This document shows, piece after piece, positions 8,956-17,580 of a DNA stretch of 40,629 bases (its first letter is position 1; every line of letters starts with the position of its first letter). The notes beneath the pieces are model-generated. The model searched no databases, was not told where the DNA came from, and was given only the letters and a program-made list of their open reading frames with translations. The position numbers and the translations under genes are program-made. The stretch lies in assembly GCA_015295805.1 (NCBI GenBank), contig DVEF01000028.1, positions 1-40,629 of the forward strand, given 5' to 3'. This DNA is from Geminocystis sp. M7585_C2015_104. GTDB taxonomy: Bacteria; Cyanobacteriota; Cyanobacteriia; Cyanobacteriales; Cyanobacteriaceae.

Positions 8956-9753
8956 CTATTCTACCATCTGAACACTCAAAAGGAAATGGTAAAAAAAAGA
9001 AAAACTTTGGTAGACATAAAGTAAAAGTATTGCGCAAACACTACCAACAAGAGTATTAATGACATTAACAATCTCATTAGTCAACCAGTAAAACTTTTGT
9101 TGAAAAGTAGCGCCAATAATACTTTCTATACTGGTAGCAACAAAAGCAGAGACGACACATATAACCACACCAGTGGCATCGATAAGATTAACAAACCACC
9201 CTAAGAGGGAGATAGCCACACTAGCTACAATGCCTGCTATAGTGCCTTCCAAACTTATAGCACCTTCTGTCCCTTTTGGCACAGGTTGAAAAGTGGTAAT
9301 CAGAAAGGTGCGACTTCCATATACTTTACCAAACTCACTAGCACAAGTGTCCGAAAATTTAGTAGCAAAACTAGCCGTATATGCTAGGAGAAAAAGAGAT
9401 TTTGCCTGGGGAAAAAAGACAGAAGCCAAGGCACAAAGAAAGGCAACAAAGGCGCTTCCCCATACATTTTCTGCCCCTCTTTTCCCCCCCCTTTTTTCTG
9501 CTATCCCGGCGGCAATTTTTTCCTCCAACCCCAATTTAGTTATAGCGGACCCTAGGATAAAATAGAACAACACGATAACATAACCCCGCCATTGTAGACA
9601 ACCCCAAATCACTACCCCCAACGCCCAAGCATTAAGATAACCGAAAACCGTTAGCAATTTTTGGGGAAGGATTAATGCCAGCAATAACAGGAGGGTGTTG
9701 ACTACAACCGCCGTAAGCCAGGAATTAGATAAAATTAAAGCAACAATTTCCAT
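8956..9753 (-). CDS. DUF92 / TIGR00297 membrane protein, VTE6-like phytyl-phosphate kinase candidate
   Basis: This 265-aa protein has 6-7 predicted membrane helices and the DUF92 signatures: ANVWGSAFVAFLCALASVFFP-like region, ASFATKFSDTCASEFGKVYG (DT-SE-G-GK pattern), TGAIS-like EGAISLEGTIAGIVASVAIS and a late ESIIGATFQQKF. DUF92 members include plant VTE6, which phosphorylates phytyl phosphate to phytyl diphosphate for tocopherol, phylloquinone and chlorophyll recycling; cyanobacteria have a homologue. The start at 9753 gives an immediately membrane-inserted N-terminus. Its position beside gun4 and chlB fits chlorophyll-phytol metabolism. The exact substrate is inferred from family membership only. 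Confidence 0.82.
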   Translation of the reverse strand: MEIVALILSNSWLTAVVVNTLLLLLALILPQKLLTVFGYLNAWALGVVIWGCLQWRGYVIVLFYFILGSAITKLGLEEKIAAGIAEKRGGKRGAENVWGSAFVAFLCALASVFFPQAKSLFLLAYTASFATKFSDTCASEFGKVYGSRTFLITTFQPVPKGTEGAISLEGTIAGIVASVAISLLGWFVNLIDATGVVICVVSAFVATSIESIIGATFQQKFYWLTNEIVNVINTLVGSVCAILLLYVYQSFSFFYHFLLSVQMVE

Positions 9754-9823
9754 ACTATACTACTTATGCCTTCCTTTGTTTTTCAGGGAAGACTTGGGGA
9801 TAATGCATCTTTTCGGGGAGAAT

Positions 9824-10369
9824 CTAAGAGGCAACAGGTAAGGAAATATAACCCAATTTTTCCAAACCCCGCAAAACCTTCTCCACACTTTCCTCCAGTG
9901 TTTCTATATCCGTGCGACATTCTATTTCCGGGTTTAGGGGGGGCTCATAGGGGTCATCTATGCCTGTAAACATTTTTATTTCACCTGCTCTAGCCTTTTT
10001 GTATAAACCCTTAACATCCCTTGCCTCACATACTTCCAGAGGAGCGTTAACATATACTTCAACAAAGTTACCGATTTTAGCACGAATTTCCTCCCTGATA
10101 GCGCGATAGGGTGAGATAGCGGAAACGATAACAATCACACCATTGCGAGTGAGAAGATGAGCAACAAAACCAATACGTCTAATGTTCTCATCCCTGTCCT
10201 CTTTAGTATATCCTAATCCCTTGGTGAGATGGGTGCGCACTACGTCTCCGTCTAATACTTCTACCTTATAACCTTGTGCCCTTAATCTAGCCTCTACCTC
10301 TCTACTAATAGTAGTCTTGCCAGCACCACTTAAACCCGTAAACCAGATAGTGACTCCCTTATGTTCCAT
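9824..10369 (-). CDS. cysC: adenylylsulfate (APS) kinase CysC
   Basis: CysC phosphorylates APS to PAPS in sulfate assimilation. The ATG at 10369 gives 181 aa and the usual N-terminus MEHKGVTIWFTGLSGAGKTT, with the P-loop at residues 12-20. Further motifs are VLDGDVVRTHLTKGLGYTKE (APS-binding DGD), DRDENIRRIGFVAHLL, IVSAISPYRAIREEIR, VYVNAPLEVCEARDVKGLYK and FTGIDDPYEPPLNPEI. An in-frame start at 10438 would add 23 residues unlike the family. It is on the same strand as the DUF92 gene, 70 nt upstream of it. The catalytic residues appear intact. Confidence 0.95.
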   Translation of the reverse strand: MEHKGVTIWFTGLSGAGKTTISREVEARLRAQGYKVEVLDGDVVRTHLTKGLGYTKEDRDENIRRIGFVAHLLTRNGVIVIVSAISPYRAIREEIRAKIGNFVEVYVNAPLEVCEARDVKGLYKKARAGEIKMFTGIDDPYEPPLNPEIECRTDIETLEESVEKVLRGLEKLGYISLPVAS

Positions 10370-10782
10370 ATTAACTAGATCTTGTTCTCCTTTGCTACTA
10401 TTGACATGTATTGTACAAAAGGCTGACTTTTTAAACAACCAAAGGCAAACAACAATAAGCCAGTTTGATTACCGCTATTGTGGGATAAAAAGGGCGCCAG
10501 ACAGTAAAACAGTGGGGAGAGGGAGAGGGAAACAAACCACTAGTTGGCTAGTCACCAACCAGTCACCACTCACTGGTGATTATACGGCGGCAAAGAAAGA
10601 AACCAAGAGAGAGAAAAGATGAATGGGTTTTTTGTATGCCTAAGAATTTCAATAGAGAATTGGGAAACTTTTTATCTTCCAAACCTACTCCACTCACTGG
10701 GCAAAAAAACGATAGTATGTTGTTGGGAGGGATTTACAAAAGACTTTTTAGGAAAGTCAAATCCAACTGACAAGCTAGGGAG

Positions 10783-10795
10783 TGATAATCATTCG
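10783..10795. promoter_or_regulatory. Fur-box-like motif
   Basis: TGATAATCATTCG matches the core of the Fur consensus (TGATAATCATT), about 13 of 19 positions over the full box. The same 13-mer occurs at 34650-34662. No clear iron-responsive gene follows; the site sits in the gap between cysC and tRNA-Tyr. Confidence 0.35.
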
Positions 10796-10900
10796 TCTGC
10801 CATTAATTCCCCCTGTTACCCCTCTAGGAGTATCAGAGTTGGTTACTATATAGACACAGACTTTGGTAGTGGAATCAATGGGGGGAGGGATTGATGGTTT

Positions 10901-10924
10901 TAGCCAGACTGGCTAGCATTTTTT
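10901..10924 (+). terminator. possible plus-strand intrinsic terminator
   Basis: TAGCCA at 10901-10906 pairs with TGGCTA at 10910-10915 (6 bp, 3-nt loop), followed within 3 nt by six T residues. No recognised plus-strand gene precedes it; the only candidates are a 91-codon open frame ending at 10894 or an untranslated RNA. Confidence 0.4.
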
Positions 10925-11150
10925 ACTCTGAATTTAAAACAAAGCGGGAAAACAAGGCATAAAGTCGGCAATACTACCCCCAGTTAGGCGGAGCTGTTTA
11001 TTATGCCCCGTTAACCCCGTAATGCCCCAAAATTAACTGCACGCCACAGAAACCACCACGCCGCTGGCTAACTCCCCGCCGACACACTGCCTCCAGGGAG
11101 GCGTCACACGGCTCAAACCCCTGAATTTGAAATAAGCTAGGAAAACAGAA

Positions 11151-11232
11151 TGGGCCGAGGTGGATTCGAACCACCGTAGGCAGAGCCAGCGGATTTACAG
11201 TCCGCCCCCATTAACCACTCGGGCATCGACCC
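11151..11232 (-). tRNA. tRNA-Tyr (GTA)
   Basis: The minus-strand sequence folds as a class II tRNA with a long variable arm. The 7-bp acceptor stem is GGGTCGA / TCGGCCC with one G-U pair, the discriminator is A (11151), the D-arm has GCCCGAGTGG, the anticodon stem-loop is GCGGACTGTAAATCCGC with anticodon GTA, and the T-arm is GGTGGTTCGAATCCACC. CCA is not encoded. A long variable arm is normal for bacterial tRNA-Tyr. It lies about 100 nt upstream of nothing on its own strand except the GC-rich block; ndhB, also on the minus strand, ends 104 nt before it. Confidence 0.97.
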
Positions 11233-11335
11233 TTGAGTTCCCACAACCCCATATTATAACAGAGAGAGGGGGTAAAAGGCAAGGATTTTTTGATGAATTG
11301 GGGGCTAGCTTGGTTAACTAACCCCGCTGTTGTCT

Positions 11336-12895
11336 CTAAAGGGATGTGGTGAGGGAGGGGGAGGTAGACTGGTGAGCGGAGGTGATGGGGGATTTGAGGA
11401 TATTGCTGCTAGCCACCGACTGGTTGGCAAGCTCCACCACAGGGTTGGAGAGGATGCCTAGAAGGGAGGTCGCCACAATAAGGAAAATCAGACTTACCTG
11501 GATTGGACGCATGCCGGTAAGATTCCAACGGATGGGTGGGTAGTTTCTTACCGCCTCCGACATTTCCTGAGGCTCTTTTACTACCATCATCTTCACAACT
11601 CGAATGTAGTAGTATATAGAGATTACACTAGTAATTAGACCGATGAAGACAAGGGAGTAGAGTCCAGCTTGCCATCCAGCCCAGAAGATATAGATTTTGC
11701 CGAAAAAGCCGGCAAGGGGAGGAATTCCGCCCAAAGACAGCAGGCAAAGGCTGAGTCCGAGGGTAAGGAGGGGATCTTTTTGATACAGTCCGGCATAGTC
11801 GCTAATTTTATCGGTGCCGGTGCGCAGGGAGAAGAGGATGACACAGGCGAAGGCCCCCAAATTCATGAACAGGTATAAGAATAGATAGAAGATGACGCTA
11901 GAATAGCCCGCTTCTGTGCCTGCTACTAGGCCAATCATAATAAAACCTGCCTGGCCGATGGAAGAGTAGGCCAACATCCGTTTCATACTGGTTTGGGCCA
12001 GGGCCACCACATTGCCCAGCACCATACTTAGAATGGCTAAGGCGGCGAAGATGAAATGCCACTGTTGTTCCAGAGGGGCAAACACGGTAACTAGCAATCT
12101 AACGGCAATGGCGAAACCGGCCGCCTTTGAGCCCACGGACAAGAACGCCACTACTGGTGTAGGCGAGCCCTCATACACATCCGGCGTCCATTGATGGAAG
12201 GGCACAGCGGAGATTTTAAAGGCGACCCCGGCTACCATGAACACAAGAGCGATGGCTAAGGCTAGGGATTCTATGCCTCCGGCTGCCGGCACAGTGGCCG
12301 CTATCTCATTGATATTTGTCTTCCCGCCAGATAAGCCGTAGAGGAGGGATGAACCATAGAGGAAAATGGCGGAACTTGCAGCCCCTATGAGAAGATATTT
12401 AAGGGCAGCTTCATTAGAGCGAACATCCCTTTTCATGTACCCTGTCATCAGGTAGGAGGAGATACTTAGCATTTCCAGGGAGACGAATATCATAACTAAC
12501 TCCGATGCCCCCGACAACAACATACCCCCCAGGGTGGCAGTCAATAGGATGCCTACAAATTCCGCTAGGGATGTGCCCGTATTTTGGATGTAGGCAATGG
12601 ACATCAGGATGGTAAGGGCTGTGGAAAGGGCGACAATGGCTCTAAATACTATGCTGAGGTTGTCCGCAGTAAAGGCCCCCAAGAAGGAATCTACATTGGC
12701 ACTATTCCACTGGAGGGCAAGGGCTACCACGGAGGCCAATAGGCCCACCACTGAGAAATAGGCTAGCGGTACTGCTACTTTTCTGCCGCTTATTAGGTCT
12801 ATAATTATTACCAATAATAGGGTGATTGTGACTATTATCTCGGGGAGGGTTGCCCCCACGTTGAGTTGGCTAGCTACTTGAGTAGAAAAATCCAT
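11336..12895 (-). CDS. ndhB: NAD(P)H-quinone oxidoreductase subunit 2 (NdhB)
   Basis: NdhB is a proton-pumping membrane subunit of the cyanobacterial NDH-1 complex for respiration, cyclic electron flow and CO2 uptake. The 519-aa frame from ATG 12895 begins [20 protein letters not shown], as in other NdhB proteins; an ATG 12 nt earlier (12907) is also possible, and AAGGGA between them could serve as ribosome site. About 14 membrane helices are present. The antiporter-like core shows [58 protein letters not shown] and [15 protein letters not shown], containing the conserved charged residues of the proton channel. It lies downstream of the GHL10 gene on the same strand. Confidence 0.96.
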   Translation of the reverse strand: MDFSTQVASQLNVGATLPEIIVTITLLLVIIIDLISGRKVAVPLAYFSVVGLLASVVALALQWNSANVDSFLGAFTADNLSIVFRAIVALSTALTILMSIAYIQNTGTSLAEFVGILLTATLGGMLLSGASELVMIFVSLEMLSISSYLMTGYMKRDVRSNEAALKYLLIGAASSAIFLYGSSLLYGLSGGKTNINEIAATVPAAGGIESLALAIALVFMVAGVAFKISAVPFHQWTPDVYEGSPTPVVAFLSVGSKAAGFAIAVRLLVTVFAPLEQQWHFIFAALAILSMVLGNVVALAQTSMKRMLAYSSIGQAGFIMIGLVAGTEAGYSSVIFYLFLYLFMNLGAFACVILFSLRTGTDKISDYAGLYQKDPLLTLGLSLCLLSLGGIPPLAGFFGKIYIFWAGWQAGLYSLVFIGLITSVISIYYYIRVVKMMVVKEPQEMSEAVRNYPPIRWNLTGMRPIQVSLIFLIVATSLLGILSNPVVELANQSVASSNILKSPITSAHQSTSPSLTTSL

Positions 12896-12991
12896 ATTCC
12901 CTTGCATAGGTTACTAATTCTTGATCAATATTAGCTGAAAAGCTGAAGATAATCTTAAGATTAGGGTTAGGGATTGGGGTTGCAGGGGTTG

Positions 12992-14167
12992 TCACAATGA
13001 TTTGCTTATACGAGAGAGTGGGAAACGGGGCATGGGTTGATAAAACAATGCCCTTATGACTGCCTTGCGCAAGTCTGGTGTTTCTCCTGGCTTCCCCCAC
13101 CATAGGGTTTCATAGTAGAAGAAGGCGACACCTAAACCATTTCTCCTAGCCTCTCTGACTTTGTTTTCTACCAAGGTGATGGGAGTGGGTTTGTTTCTCA
13201 ACCCCGTGAGGATAGCCACACCAGTGGGAATTTTCTGTTTAGCTTTCTGTACTTCAGGCTGATTCAATTCTCTTACAAAACTGGCTAAGTCGTCTCGATA
13301 CACCTGTATTACAAGCTCGTCCACAATGCCTAAGTCTACCCACCTCTGCCAATCCTGTAGGGAAAAATTATAGGCCTGTCGATAGGGATTGGGTGCCAAG
13401 GATACTATAAGACGAGGGTTAATTTGTTTCAGTCTCTGTCGTAGTCTAAGCATGAAGTCGGTGATTTTGTCAGCGCGCCATTTTACCCACTCCTCCTCTT
13501 GGAAATTGGCAGGGGGGTTTTTATTGGTCTCCTCCCTATATAGGCTAACAGTATAGGCGTCATAACCAAAGTCTCTTGGTAATGCTAAATGATCATCAAA
13601 CTGAATACCATCCACCTGATAACGACTACAGATTTCCACCACCAAGTCTATGATTAACTGTTGTACTTCGGGATGAAATGGATTCAACCATACTACCTCC
13701 CCCGCCCCAGTCTCGCTAATAAGGCTACCATCCCTTCTGCTGGTTAACCACTGGGGGTGGTAGATGGCTAACTCCGAGGTGGGGGGAGTCATAAAACCAA
13801 ATTCAAACCAGGGAATGACTAGTAAGCCATTACGGTGCGCCTGATAAACAATTTCTGCTACTATATCCCAGTTGCTTTTCCCCTTGATTATGGGAATGCC
13901 AACTCTTTTTGCCACCTCACTGTCATAAGCCACGTAGCCTGAATTCCACACTACTGGATACACGGTGTTGAAATTCAGGCTAGCTAATTCCCTCATACTC
14001 TCTGAGAGTTTTTTACCATCTAGCCAAACATCACTATCATTTTTGGTAATCCAAACGCCTCTTATTTCTGTTTGTGTTGTGGCTGATTGGCTTGCCCCCT
14101 TGAGGGGATAAAAGATAATTATCGTCAAGGAAAGGGATATGACAAATCCACTTATTAATTTTTTCAT
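12992..14167 (-). CDS. glycoside-hydrolase-like family 10 protein (GHL10/DUF187), secreted
   Basis: A signal peptide is visible at residues 1-30 (MKKLISGFVISLSLTIIIFY), so the protein is exported to the periplasm or cell surface. The rest is a TIM-barrel of the GHL10 (DUF187) family: EIRGVWITKNDSDVW, LASLNFNTVYPVVWNSGYV, LLVIPWFEFGFMTPP, VVWLNPFHPEVQQLIIDLVV, YQVDGIQFDDHLALP (with the acidic FDDH typical of the active site) and WRADKITDFMLRLRQRLKQI. Family members are thought to hydrolyse peptidoglycan-linked or other surface glycans; the substrate here is not known. The 391-aa length is typical of cyanobacterial members. The stop lies 96 nt upstream of the ndhB start. Confidence 0.9.
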   Translation of the reverse strand: MKKLISGFVISLSLTIIIFYPLKGASQSATTQTEIRGVWITKNDSDVWLDGKKLSESMRELASLNFNTVYPVVWNSGYVAYDSEVAKRVGIPIIKGKSNWDIVAEIVYQAHRNGLLVIPWFEFGFMTPPTSELAIYHPQWLTSRRDGSLISETGAGEVVWLNPFHPEVQQLIIDLVVEICSRYQVDGIQFDDHLALPRDFGYDAYTVSLYREETNKNPPANFQEEEWVKWRADKITDFMLRLRQRLKQINPRLIVSLAPNPYRQAYNFSLQDWQRWVDLGIVDELVIQVYRDDLASFVRELNQPEVQKAKQKIPTGVAILTGLRNKPTPITLVENKVREARRNGLGVAFFYYETLWWGKPGETPDLRKAVIRALFYQPMPRFPLSRISKSL

Positions 14168-14268
14168 TCAGGCTTTTAAAAACTAGAGTTACCCCTTTTC
14201 CCCACCAATCATACCATATTATCCCCCTCACTTCTCCCGGCTATAATTTATTTTTCTAATGGTAACTA

Positions 14269-15531
14269 TTAGTTTTTTCTCCTTTCTAGATACTCTTCTA
14301 ACCACTGCAAAGCATTGGTTTTATCTTTCACCTTACCCTCAATATAGGCTATTTGCGCCTCGGTTAACATTTCGCCTATTAGAGGCCCCGGAGATAATTT
14401 CAATTTTTTCATTATTTCATTCCCCGTTAAAATTGGCTTTGGATGAGCTATTATGTCTTCCGGATTCAGATAACGTCCCATCAGCTCAACAATTAGTTGT
14501 TTAAATGCCTCCAAACTGCTTCTATCTTTATTGTAAAAATTCATTCTATTAGCAAGGGCAAATACTGCTAACACTGGGAAGTTATCTTGGACTGCCTGAA
14601 AGAAAAAATACTGTTTTCTTTTACTTTGCGGGAAGTCTTCGGCAAATAAATCTGGGGTGTGCTTTAGAATAGTAAGGACTGTTTTTACCTCCTGACGGGA
14701 AGATTTTAACCGCCAGAGTTCCTCCTCCGCCTCAGTCAATTCTTCACTTACCAAACACGCCAATTTAGCATCTTTGTACCACCTATATTCTTCTCCAAAT
14801 TCCTGTTTAAAATTAGCAGTAATAAAATTAGCAGATTCGTCTATTATTTCCAGCAAATCCACTTTCTCCTCCGTGACGGAAGGAAAACAAATAGAAAGTA
14901 AGCCGTCCTTAAATGTCTCTTTTAGCCAGTAACTTCCCCGTTTTTCCCCCCAGAGATAATCTAATTCCTGATTCACCCTCTCCATGGCCACTCGTGCTAA
15001 CAGAGGCGCCAATTTTTTAATACAATAACGGGTGTCGGATTCTATGGTAAAATCCAGTTGACAAGCTAAACGATAGGCCCTTAAAAGTCTAAGAGGATCG
15101 TCTTGTAGATTTTGAGGATTTATCATCCTGATTATGCCTTTTTGTAAGTCCTCTTGGCCTCCAAAAAAATCAATTAGCATCCCCTGTTGACAGTCAAAGG
15201 CAATGGCATTGATAGTATAATCCCGTCTCCCTAAATCGGCAAAAAGAGAATCTCCCTCCTGTTGTGCGAAATCTACAGTGGCTTGGGGGAATACCACCCT
15301 GGCGATAATGTGTATAGGATCTAATACTACAAATCCAGCACGATATTTACGGGCAATAGTCTTAGCTATCCTTATAGCATCGTGAGGCACAACAAAATCT
15401 ATGTCTAGGGGTTTCCTTTTTCTCCCCAACAAGACATCTCTGACTATCCCACCCACCAAATAACACTGGGAGGGTAACAAACTCTCATCAAAGGGTAATT
15501 CGCATCCTAGAAAATCCGCAACTACTGACAT
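14269..15531 (-). CDS. tRNA nucleotidyltransferase / poly(A) polymerase family protein (CCA- or CC/A-adding enzyme)
   Basis: Class II nucleotidyltransferase motifs are clear: CYLVGGIVRDVLLGR (GG at 27-28), the metal-binding LDIDF (D43, D45), GRRDYTINAIAFD near residue 101, and DDPLRLLRAYRLACQLDF, followed by the ERVNQELDYLW helix. The C-terminal half is a helical RNA-binding body with an end segment GPLIGEMLTEAQIAYIEGKV. I start it at ATG 15531 (420 aa); a TTG at 15570 would add 13 residues. Some cyanobacteria split CCA addition between CC-adding and A-adding enzymes, and I cannot tell which this is from sequence alone. It has no close operon partner. Confidence 0.88.
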   Translation of the reverse strand: MSVVADFLGCELPFDESLLPSQCYLVGGIVRDVLLGRKRKPLDIDFVVPHDAIRIAKTIARKYRAGFVVLDPIHIIARVVFPQATVDFAQQEGDSLFADLGRRDYTINAIAFDCQQGMLIDFFGGQEDLQKGIIRMINPQNLQDDPLRLLRAYRLACQLDFTIESDTRYCIKKLAPLLARVAMERVNQELDYLWGEKRGSYWLKETFKDGLLSICFPSVTEEKVDLLEIIDESANFITANFKQEFGEEYRWYKDAKLACLVSEELTEAEEELWRLKSSRQEVKTVLTILKHTPDLFAEDFPQSKRKQYFFFQAVQDNFPVLAVFALANRMNFYNKDRSSLEAFKQLIVELMGRYLNPEDIIAHPKPILTGNEIMKKLKLSPGPLIGEMLTEAQIAYIEGKVKDKTNALQWLEEYLERRKN

Positions 15532-15970
15532 ATCTCTATTGTATTGAGTCTGGGATTTCTCAGTAACCAAATCTATTTTCTCCCAATCACCGCCACACCA
15601 CCGGTTTGGTTAGACTTAGAATGGCTAGCCTCAGATTACATAATTTTCCCCATATAAGTACCCACTGCACTATTTTTTTGTAAAGAAAGATAATATTGGG
15701 GGACTTTAAAGCAATTGTAATAAACTGCATTTATTGGTTTAATTAAACAACTTTCTAGGCTTTCTATTTTACTAACAGCTTTTAGTAGTGGCTAATAGGA
15801 TATAGGGAGTAGGATGTAGGGAGTAGGAGGGGGCGATTTTGCTTTTTTTTTCTGTATTGCATATTCCTGCATTGCAGGCGGGGGGTAATCTTATTACAGT
15901 CACCCCTCTACCCTCCCCTCACCCTTATCCAAGGCTTCAGTTATTTAGTTAGCTAGATCGACTGATATTT
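15532..15970. other. intergenic region with a 14-bp tandem repeat and a palindrome
   Basis: Two copies of GGATRTAGGGAGTA lie side by side at 15798-15825, followed by a third partial copy GGAGGGGG. A 12-bp perfect palindrome GTTTAATTAAAC sits at 15737-15748. A poly-T run and TATTGCATATTCCTGCATTG follow near 15845-15880. No open frame is convincing on either strand. The region holds the promoter of the tRNA nucleotidyltransferase gene at its left end and the 3' flank of the DUF1822 gene at its right end. Confidence 0.5.
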
Positions 15971-17293
15971 CTAGATAATGAAGGCTTCAGCTAGTTGACT
16001 GGATTGATATTGGATTTGTATCCAGAAAACCTCTCCCTTGTTGCCCCAAAACTTGTATTGTAACAATATATCTCCTTCTCTGGCTATTAATTCTTTGAAT
16101 ACTTCCGTATTTCCATCCAGTATTCTCAGTATTAACCCTGCCGGCAAACGGGATGATTTGTCGGTGGGATATAGTCTAAGAAAGATGCTATTTTGGTTGG
16201 CAGATTTTGACAGTATTCCCATCACTATAGTCAGAGATAATCCCCCTAATTCTACCCCCAAATTGAATCTTTTCCCCTACCATAAACCTGCATGAGGGTG
16301 ATTGGGTTTTAACTGCCAAATACCCTCCGCCGCCAACCACCGCGTTTCCTCGTCTTGTGAGTTGGTTATGATATAATTCAATGCTTTTAAAATTTTTTCT
16401 TTGTTGCTACTATATCTCCTGGAGATTATGCTCAGTTTTTGGGCAGCTATCCTTAGCTTGCCTTCATCTTTTGTACCATAAATATCCTCCAAATTTAACA
16501 CAGAGTTTGAGCGCATACTTACTGGATAAAGGGGGGTAAGATATCTGGGTATAATCCAGTTAATTTCCTCATTCAAATCCTGTAGTTTTTGCCACCCTCT
16601 ACAAGTCTGATGTAATTCTTTTTCCAGCCATTCGCCTAAATTTATTGGCTGATATTTCTGGTATAACAAAAGGCGATAATTGTCATCAGCAAATAATGCC
16701 GTCCATTCCCCAAAATCTAGACGGCAGCGGATGACATCACAGTCTATAGCCTCCAATCTGGCCATCAATTTTTCCTTCTCTTCTGAAGAAAAATCAGGTA
16801 TGTATACTAATTCCTCTTCCGATGATGGCAGGTATTTGCTATACAGCAACGTCGGATTAATTTCTCTTTCTATTAGTCTACTTGGGCAATGATACTGGTA
16901 TAGATTTGAATTGTATTCAGCCTGTCTTTTTAGCCTTTGTCGAGAAACAAAGCCATAAACCCTTAACCTGTTACCTTCTAAGTCGACCAACACGGGAAGG
17001 AAATAGTCTCCCCTAAATCTAGGAATATCCACCCACTCCTGCGGTATTATAAATTCACTGAAATCGCCAGATTCTTCTGGCAAAACTATCAGACGGATAT
17101 TATGACTCTTAACAATAATTGGACTACCATTGACAAATTGCCAAATGCTAAACAGACTATTTTCGTCCAACTCCAGGAAGATTTGATTGGCTAATTCGGG
17201 ATAGATTTTTTTTAGCCAATCCCCTGTTAAGCAGCTTGCCAAAAGATTTAATAAGCAACGAGATTGAACGGTTTTTGGAAAACATTTTTTCAC
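15971..17293 (-). pseudogene. DUF1822 family gene interrupted by a single in-frame TAG
   Basis: Two open segments, 17293-16277 (338 codons) and the remainder to 15971, are in the same frame and together read as one DUF1822 protein of about 439 residues. N-terminal marks are IPQEWVDIPRFRGDYFLPVL, DLEGNRLRVYGFVSR and the LARLEAIDCDV-like middle; the C-terminal part has GVELGGLSLTIVMGILSK, RLPAGLILRILDGN and the closing FWIQIQYQ...LAEAFII. The only break is the TAG at 16277-16279 after HPHAGLW; CAG (Gln) to TAG is the simplest origin. No other stop or shift occurs. It could be a young pseudogene, a readthrough gene or a sequencing error. Start is GTG 17293 with GAGAAAGAG upstream. DUF1822 has no known biochemical role; cyanobacterial copies usually follow a sigma-70-like gene, as here. 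Confidence 0.8.
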
Positions 17294-17317
17294 TCTTTCT
17301 CTAACCGTTTTGATACA

Positions 17318-17407
17318 TTATTCAGGAATAGGCAAAAACGATTTATCCTGTTGAATGGCGGTAGGGCTGTCAAAAATATCCCCGGGAGTGTTTTGTGAGT
17401 TATTCAT
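17318..17407 (-). CDS. possible small protein, 29 aa
   Basis: ATG 17407 is preceded by GGAG with 9-nt spacing, and the frame runs MNNSQNTPGDIFDSPTAI to a stop at 17318, ending SFLPIPE. The protein is short, polar and proline-containing, with no membrane segment or signal. It lies between the sigma-like gene and the DUF1822 gene, ending 24 nt before the GTG start of the latter, so it may be part of the same transcript and could couple translation. I recognise no family. The good ribosome site and operon position favour a real gene; its shortness leaves room for chance. Confidence 0.42.
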   Translation of the reverse strand: MNNSQNTPGDIFDSPTAIQQDKSFLPIPE

Positions 17408-17580
17408 GGTCACATTCTCCAAGATAAGGGTGTAAATTGTTAGTCAGCAGAGGAATTTTATCGGAGTTGGTGGCACTGGAGTATAAGCCAACCCTCAGTA
17501 ATGTTATAAATACTAGTCTTCCCCTGTAATGTTGGTGGCAATTGTGGGTTATACTCCCCATGCAAAGCACCTTTTATCCC

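Larger units (their letters stand above)
10370..11150. other. long intergenic region between cysC and tRNA-Tyr, no convincing protein gene
   Basis: The region has no open frame resembling a known family; a 91-codon plus frame at 10619-10894 is the longest. Elements seen: a perfect 6-bp hairpin TCACCA-CTCAC-TGGTGA near 10563-10579; a Fur-like site at 10783-10795; a plus-strand terminator-like hairpin at 10901-10924; a GC-richer block at 10985-11110 with direct repeats ATGCCCC at 11003 and 11022 around GTTAAC, and a hairpin GCCTC/GAGGC near 11090-11103. The block lies just downstream of tRNA-Tyr on the minus strand and could be a structured tail or small RNA. Confidence 0.4.

Noticed and set aside
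10619-10894. 91-codon plus-strand frame containing NWETF, the CheR-docking pentapeptide of enteric chemoreceptors
   Set aside because: The motif is internal, not C-terminal, the frame resembles no receptor, and it lies 17 kb from the MCP. Most likely coincidence in a non-coding gap.
15971-16261. 96-codon frame taken as a separate small gene
   Set aside because: It is in the same frame as the upstream DUF1822 segment and supplies exactly the missing C-terminus; one gene with a TAG is the simpler reading.
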